A stretch of 61,753 nucleotides of DNA, taken from Clostridium_B lapidicellarium. Its GTDB lineage: Bacteria; Bacillota; Clostridia; Clostridiales; Clostridiaceae. The DNA is taken from NCBI RefSeq assembly GCF_041224415.1, contig NZ_JBGFFE010000019.1, forward strand, positions 1-61,753. Reading direction: 5' to 3'. The notes under the pieces were generated by a model that saw only the letters and a program-made list of their open reading frames with translations, did not search any database and was not told where the DNA came from. The position numbers and the translations under genes are program-made. How positions within the stretch are numbered: position 1 is the stretch's first letter; the number at the start of each line of letters is the position of its first letter. This document shows, piece after piece, positions 57,316-61,753 of the stretch.

Positions 57316-57450
57316 ATGTATGATTTTGTAAAGGATTTCAAATTAAGAAAAACTAGGAAAGGAGGGCATCTGCCAAATATTAATATCTATTTTATTGCCG
57401 CCGCTGTTCAAGTTGAACTGATATTGGTGGTTAAAGGGAGGGAAAAATAA
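57316..57450 (+). CDS. Small 44-aa membrane protein upstream of the permease
   Basis: The ATG at 57316 lies behind AAAGGAGG, one of the best ribosome sites of the window. The product begins MYDFVKDFKLRKTRKGGHLP and has one hydrophobic segment (INIYFIAAAVQVELILVV) ending GREK. Its stop is 2 bp from the GTG start of the permease, so translation is coupled. Unrecognised; candidate accessory subunit of the transporter, or a leader peptide. Confidence 0.6.
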   Translation: MYDFVKDFKLRKTRKGGHLPNINIYFIAAAVQVELILVVKGREK

Positions 57451-57452
57451 GA

Positions 57453-58874
57453 GTGAAACAAAAAATTGGATTATGGGATCTAGTGTTTATGAATGTAATA
57501 GCACTTTTTGGGATCAGGTGGATTGCAAAGTCAACGGCATCAAGTTTTGGTCTTGGTTTAGGAGCTATTCCCACATGGATAGTTTTTGTATTTATATTTT
57601 TTGTTCCATCAGCACTTATCTGTGCCGAGCTTGCGGCAACATATCCAAGGGATGGCGGACTTTATGAGTGGGTAAAGGAAGCATATGGTGAAAAGCATGG
57701 TTTTATGGTCTCATGGTTGAATTGGACTGCAAAAATATTCTGGTATACTTCATTTTTGACATTTTTAATGGTAAATGTATCTTATGCTGTTGGAAAGCCT
57801 GAACTTGCAAATAATAAAATGTTTGTATTAGTATTCTCTATAATAATATTCTGGCTGTTTTCAGTGATCAGTACAAAGGGTATGGCCTTTGGAAAAATAT
57901 TTACAAATGTCGGGGCTTTGGGTTCAGTAGTACCTACAGTGTTATTGATAGCTATGGGTTTTATCTCAGTATATATATTTGGCAATCATCCTGCATCTTC
58001 CTATACAGTTCAAAATCTTACCCCAAAAATGAATGTAAATTCATTTGTAGCTATTTCCACTGTGATGTTTGCATTGTCTGGTGCAGAAACAACTGCAAAC
58101 TTTGTAACAGAGATGGACAAACCTGAAAAAAATTTTCCTAAAGCAATACTGATTGCAGCTTGCCTTATTGCAGGGCTTTATGTCTTAGGTTCGGTTGCTA
58201 TTACACTTATTTTACCGACGGATAAGATAACGGCCTCACAGGGTATATTGGTAGCGCTTGCAACAGTTGCCCAAAATCTTGGAATTGGAACTTGGTTTAT
58301 AAAACTTGTTGCTCTTGGAATAGCATTATCGGTTGTTGGAGGGATTGTTCTTTATATCAGCTCGCCTATAAAGATGCTTTTTGGAAGTGTCTTAAAAGGT
58401 ATCTTTCCTGACAAATATACAAAAGTCAACTCTCATAATATACCGGAAAAGGCAGTTTATCTTCAGGCTATAATAGTAACGATAATTTTACTTGCAATAA
58501 ACTTATTGCCTTCTGTGGATGCTATATATAATGTTCTTGTCACTATGACATCGCTTACAGCCTTATTCCCTTATGTACTTCTTTTTTCATCCTATATAAA
58601 ACTTAGAAAGACAAGACCGAATGAAGTGAGACCATATCAAATTTCAAAAAATAGCAATACTGCGATTGGAATTGGGCGAATGGTGCTGGTTGTAGTAGTG
58701 ATTGGTATAGTTTTATCGGCAGCTCCTGCAATGGGAACTTTAAAAGGGAATATAATTTATGAGATAGAAATGATTGGCGGAGCGGTGGTAGTTATATCTA
58801 GCGGATTTGCCATTTGGAATAGTTTTGTAAAAAGGACGGGATTTAGAGAAGTTAAAGATAAAATAATTAGGTAA
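57453..58874 (+). CDS. APC-family amino acid permease, probable hydroxyproline/proline uptake
   Basis: 473 aa, GTG start coupled to the small ORF (the GGGAGGG near 57435 serves as ribosome site). About 12 membrane segments; TM1 LWDLVFMNVIALFGIRWIA and YPRDGGLYEWVKEAYGEKHGF are typical of the glutamate:GABA antiporter/YjeM-like branch of APC. Substrate cannot be read from sequence; position opposite hypED-proC and before a prolidase suggests hydroxyproline, proline or their dipeptides. Confidence 0.87.
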   Translation: MKQKIGLWDLVFMNVIALFGIRWIAKSTASSFGLGLGAIPTWIVFVFIFFVPSALICAELAATYPRDGGLYEWVKEAYGEKHGFMVSWLNWTAKIFWYTSFLTFLMVNVSYAVGKPELANNKMFVLVFSIIIFWLFSVISTKGMAFGKIFTNVGALGSVVPTVLLIAMGFISVYIFGNHPASSYTVQNLTPKMNVNSFVAISTVMFALSGAETTANFVTEMDKPEKNFPKAILIAACLIAGLYVLGSVAITLILPTDKITASQGILVALATVAQNLGIGTWFIKLVALGIALSVVGGIVLYISSPIKMLFGSVLKGIFPDKYTKVNSHNIPEKAVYLQAIIVTIILLAINLLPSVDAIYNVLVTMTSLTALFPYVLLFSSYIKLRKTRPNEVRPYQISKNSNTAIGIGRMVLVVVVIGIVLSAAPAMGTLKGNIIYEIEMIGGAVVVISSGFAIWNSFVKRTGFREVKDKIIR

Positions 58875-58951
58875 TTTAATTATCTGTTATATCTACAGGT
58901 GATTGATATAAATTCATAATATTTTAAAAAATTAAAAATGGAGGGGTTTTA

Positions 58952-60052
58952 ATGTTATTGCATAAAAAAATTGATAAATTGACAGAGCTCATGAAAAATG
59001 GCGGGATTGATGTGCTTATAGTGGGACCTTCTGCCGATCTGGAATATCTTACTGGGCTTCATCCTCTGGTGGATGAGAGATTTAAAGCATTATTTGTATT
59101 TAACGATAAGAGATGTTTTTATATAGCACCTGAATTGTACTATGAAGAAACAAGGGAAGCACTGGGAAAGGACATGGACATATTTAAATGGGGTGATGGA
59201 GAAGGCTTTATTCCAGCTATTTTAAAGGCAAATAAAAAATATGGCCTGGAAGGTAAAAAAATAGGGGTAAATGATGGAATAAGGGCAGTAGATATGATTG
59301 ATGTCTCCAATAAAATTGATGTGAAGTTTATAAATGGAGTTAGTATAATGGAAAACCTGAGGGTAATAAAAGATGAAGAGGAGAAGGATAACTTGAGAAA
59401 AGCTGCCAGTATTGCAGATAAAGCTTTTGAAGATGTCCTAAAATTCGTAAAACCTGGAATAACTGAAGGTGACATTAAAGATAAGCTTGAGGAGTTAATG
59501 GCAGCACATGGCGGTGAAGGATTGTCATTTCAGACAATTATAGCATCAGGACCGAATAGCGCCAGACCGCATTATAATGACTATGGTAGAGTTATTCAGG
59601 ATAGAGATGTAATCATAATGGATTTTGGATGCAGATATCATGGATATTGCTCGGATGAATCCAGAACTGTATTTGTAGGAGAACCTACTGAAGAGCAGAA
59701 AAAAGTTTACAGTATTGTTCTGGAGGCTAATGAAAAGGGTGAAAATATTGTAAAGGAAGGCATCAAGGCAGGAGATGTGGATCGTGCTTCCAGAGATGTC
59801 ATAAAAAATGCCGGCTATGGAGAATATTTTATAAATAGAACAGGGCATGGCATTGGAACTGCCGATCATGAAGCGCCGTATATAAGTGAGGGTAATAAGC
59901 AGATACTTAAAAATGGAATGGCATTTAGTGTGGAACCTGGTATATACATTGCTGGAAAGTTTGGTATGAGAGTGGAGGATATCGTATTATTGGATGAAGG
60001 AAAAGGTGAAATATTGAATAAAGTTAGAAAAGATATGATTGTAATCAAATAA
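58952..60052 (+). CDS. Xaa-Pro aminopeptidase/prolidase (M24B)
   Basis: 366 aa. N-terminal creatinase-like domain (1-130) and C-terminal pita-bread metallopeptidase: IIMDFGCRYHGYCSDESRTVFVG with the two metal aspartates, RTGHGIGTADHEAPYI with the metal His, FSVEPGIYIAGKFGMRVEDIV with the two glutamates. It removes residues next to proline or hydroxyproline. Two-gene unit with the permease (77 bp gap, GGAGGGG site). In this locus it would release Hyp and Pro from imported collagen-type peptides such as X-Hyp. Confidence 0.93.
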   Translation: MLLHKKIDKLTELMKNGGIDVLIVGPSADLEYLTGLHPLVDERFKALFVFNDKRCFYIAPELYYEETREALGKDMDIFKWGDGEGFIPAILKANKKYGLEGKKIGVNDGIRAVDMIDVSNKIDVKFINGVSIMENLRVIKDEEEKDNLRKAASIADKAFEDVLKFVKPGITEGDIKDKLEELMAAHGGEGLSFQTIIASGPNSARPHYNDYGRVIQDRDVIIMDFGCRYHGYCSDESRTVFVGEPTEEQKKVYSIVLEANEKGENIVKEGIKAGDVDRASRDVIKNAGYGEYFINRTGHGIGTADHEAPYISEGNKQILKNGMAFSVEPGIYIAGKFGMRVEDIVLLDEGKGEILNKVRKDMIVIK

Positions 60053-60082
60053 TTTTTAAATATAAGATGTTTTTTATGATTT

Positions 60083-60128
60083 GAAAGCCCGCTTCTCTGG
60101 TGCCTTATATGTGCCGCAGCGGGTTTTC
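60083..60128 (+). terminator. Hairpin after the prolidase gene
   Basis: GAAAGCCCGCT (60083-60093) pairs with AGCGGGTTTTC (60118-60128). Flanking sequence suits a bidirectional terminator between the prolidase gene and the convergent EamA transporter. Confidence 0.6.
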
Positions 60129-60192
60129 AGATAGGCTTACAAAACCAGATTTGAGAATCAAATCGAAATGTTGGCCGGTATTTACGATAATT

Positions 60193-61134
60193 TCATGATT
60201 TTAACTTTATCTTCAGATTTTTTTTGACGAATATAAAATAAGCTCCGATTAAAATCAATGCTATGCCGATTATGGTATTTATGGATATGCTTTCATTTAA
60301 AATTAAGAGTGCAAATATGGGTGCCAGGGCAGGTTTTATGAAAAAGACCATGGAAGCTGTGGTGACAGAAGTGGTATCCATTGCCTTAAAATAAAACATA
60401 TAACCGAATCCTGTAACCAAAACTCCAAGTAATATAAGTGGAATTATATTCTGCAAGTTTATGCCGCTAAGTATAGGTATATTTATCATGAATCCGAGTT
60501 TCCCTGTAGGAGATATGTGACTTGAAATTACTGGAAAATTTGAGATGAATATAAGAATGAGCATTATGGCGGAACCAATTATAAAACTCATACAATTTAA
60601 AACCGTGCTGCCATATTTTGAGGATCTCAATTTTCCAGCTATACTATAAAGCGAAAAAGTAACAGCAGATAGTATTGAAAGTACTATTCCAAGTATATCA
60701 GAATTTGTTCTAAAGGGATTTAAAATGAAAAGTATTCCTAATGAACTAAATATTATGGATACTATAGTTTTTTTATTTAATTTTTCTCCTAGAAATAAAC
60801 AGGCAAATAATATGGTGAATATAGGATTTGTGCTAAATAGTATGGCTACAGTGGATGCCTTTGTAAAATTAATTGCCAGCTGAAATAAAGACATGCTTAT
60901 TACAACTCCCAATAGGCCTGTCCCAAAAAAATAAATTATATCATTTTTAGTTAACTTTATATTTTCCCTTTTTAAGATGTTTATAGTAGGTAAAAGAAGT
61001 ATTATTCCTCCGAGTACAAACCTTAAAAAGTTTAATTGTAGTGCGTTTAAGCCGACTGCCAATTTACCCAAGATTTCCATAACACTAAATAATAATGCAG
61101 CTAAAGCTATGAATAAATATTTCAATTGAAACAT
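60193..61134 (-). CDS. EamA-family (DMT) transporter
   Basis: 313 aa with ten membrane segments in two EamA halves; conserved LFSTNPIFTILFACLFLGEKLNKKTI ends the first half and FFIKPALAPIFALLILNESISINTIIGIALILIGAYF the second. Drug/metabolite transporters of this group export amino acids or other small metabolites. Convergent with the prolidase gene, so a role in the hydroxyproline pathway is possible but unsupported. Confidence 0.87.
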   Translation of the reverse strand: MFQLKYLFIALAALLFSVMEILGKLAVGLNALQLNFLRFVLGGIILLLPTINILKRENIKLTKNDIIYFFGTGLLGVVISMSLFQLAINFTKASTVAILFSTNPIFTILFACLFLGEKLNKKTIVSIIFSSLGILFILNPFRTNSDILGIVLSILSAVTFSLYSIAGKLRSSKYGSTVLNCMSFIIGSAIMLILIFISNFPVISSHISPTGKLGFMINIPILSGINLQNIIPLILLGVLVTGFGYMFYFKAMDTTSVTTASMVFFIKPALAPIFALLILNESISINTIIGIALILIGAYFIFVKKNLKIKLKS

Positions 61135-61183
61135 CCTTTCTTGATAATATAGTTATTTGACCTAAAAAATAAAAATGAACAAC

Positions 61184-61220
61184 AAAAAAAGGCATCAATA
61201 TACTTACATATATTAATGCC
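61184..61220 (-). terminator. Terminator of the DUF3870 gene
   Basis: Minus strand: GGCATTAATATA (61209-61220) pairs with TATATTGATGCC (61191-61202, one G-T pair), followed by seven T (A run 61184-61190 on the plus strand). Confidence 0.85.
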
Positions 61221-61292
61221 GTGCTTTTGTCAATTTTATACAGAGTGGAAACCCTGTATCATCACAAAATGGCAAATCATAAATTTATATTT

Positions 61293-61622
61293 TTAGTTGT
61301 CTTCATCAAAACTTCCGCATATTAGTCTATATCTTTTATAACAGTTTGTCAATACCGCCATTACAGCTTTCTTTGCATTTCCAAAATAATTATCGTCAAT
61401 TTCTTGTAGTATACTATCTATTTGATTTATATTTTTATTTGTCAATATATTTTTTATGTACCTTTTTGCAACTTCTGTTGCAAGTGTGCATTCTACATCA
61501 TATATTTTTCCTGTGTTCCTGTCAATTATTATGGCCATTGCAGTTTTTGTGTAAAGTTCCGTAGCTGATATTCCCTTAGGAAGTTTTGAATAAGCACTGA
61601 TAAAAATTTTATTTTTTTTCAA
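61293..61622 (-). CDS. DUF3870 family protein
   Basis: 109 aa. FISAYSKLPKGISATELYTKTAMAIIIDRNTGKIYDVECTLATEVAKRYIKNIL and NYFGNAKKAVMAVL...CYKRYRLI match the conserved core of DUF3870. Soluble; function unknown. Monocistronic with its own terminator. GGAGACAG lies upstream of the ATG. 61623-61753 holds only promoter-type AT-rich sequence. Confidence 0.82.
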   Translation of the reverse strand: MKKNKIFISAYSKLPKGISATELYTKTAMAIIIDRNTGKIYDVECTLATEVAKRYIKNILTNKNINQIDSILQEIDDNYFGNAKKAVMAVLTNCYKRYRLICGSFDEDN

Positions 61623-61753
61623 TTGTCTGTCTCCTAAAGATTTATATTATGAAAACTAAAGAACATTATACTAGAAAAGTTGAATTTGATCAACTCAATT
61701 ATTGTTAAGGATCGTGTCAATTTACTGTAGGTTAAAAAGCTACAGACTTTCCC

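Noticed and set aside
1..61753. tRNA, rRNA, intact insertion sequences, prophage or origin
   Set aside because: No cloverleaf or rRNA-like stretch, no transposase or integrase gene, and no phage structural genes were seen by reading both strands; a tRNAscan/ISfinder search would be needed for certainty.

Overview
The window looks like chromosome of a low-GC, anaerobic, Gram-positive Clostridium (sensu stricto group). Reasons: AT-rich sequence with strong AGGAGG-type ribosome sites, a glycyl radical enzyme with its oxygen-sensitive activase, Stickland-type proline metabolism, CWB2 cell-wall repeats, a clostridial type I-B CRISPR-Cas operon, and YvrJ, DUF3870 and LytTR/DUF3021 families. I saw no rRNA or tRNA genes and no intact insertion sequence.

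Layout. 1-243: tail of a CRISPR array that starts outside the window, then an orphan HicB-like antitoxin (276-677). 899-4955 (minus strand): D-Ala-D-Ala dipeptidase, penicillin-recognising serine hydrolase, amino-acid permease, Bcr/CflA-type efflux pump. 5087-6870: a frameshifted YvrJ gene, an EAL-HDOD signalling protein and a response-regulator remnant. 7061-15696: a complete type I-B operon, cas6-cas8b-cas7-cas5-cas3-cas4-cas1-cas2. It is followed by its leader and a very large array (15873-26814; I count 166 spacers), and then by a second array with an unrelated repeat (27087-30761, 55 spacers, plus decayed repeats).

31579-36270: LytTR regulator/DUF3021 pair with a visible operator, an isolated 51-codon gene, an amidohydrolase and a solo LarA-type nickel racemase. 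36364-42088: radical SAM and DUF4130 DNA-metabolism pair followed by a nucleoside salvage operon (cdd-deoC-deoB-pdp), ending in a nested 86-base bidirectional terminator. 42185-46887: ArsR regulator with a four-domain CoA-disulfide reductase/rhodanese/TusA/DsrE protein, and a divergent ABC exporter. 46888-48035: a gene-poor stretch holding two of three copies of an unassigned structured RNA. 48036-52251: small Met/His-rich protein, secreted CWB2-epimerase fusion, DUF1523 protein, 2H phosphoesterase, and a lipase pseudogene carrying a 44-bp perfect palindrome.

52302-60052 is a divergent hydroxyproline locus. On the minus strand lie the XRE-cupin regulator, hypE, hypD and proC; on the plus strand a 44-codon small membrane ORF, an APC permease and a prolidase-type peptidase. 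Together these can import hydroxyproline or Hyp peptides, release Hyp, dehydrate it to pyrroline-5-carboxylate, and reduce that to proline.

The most interesting observations are: (1) spacers that overlap one another, which let the 5'-TCA-3' PAM be read from the array itself and show repeated or primed sampling of the same invaders; (2) three homologous intergenic RNA elements with compensatory base changes and attached terminators; (3) a quasipalindrome-to-palindrome conversion inside the lipase pseudogene; (4) the two divergent hyp promoters sharing a putative operator in their spacers.
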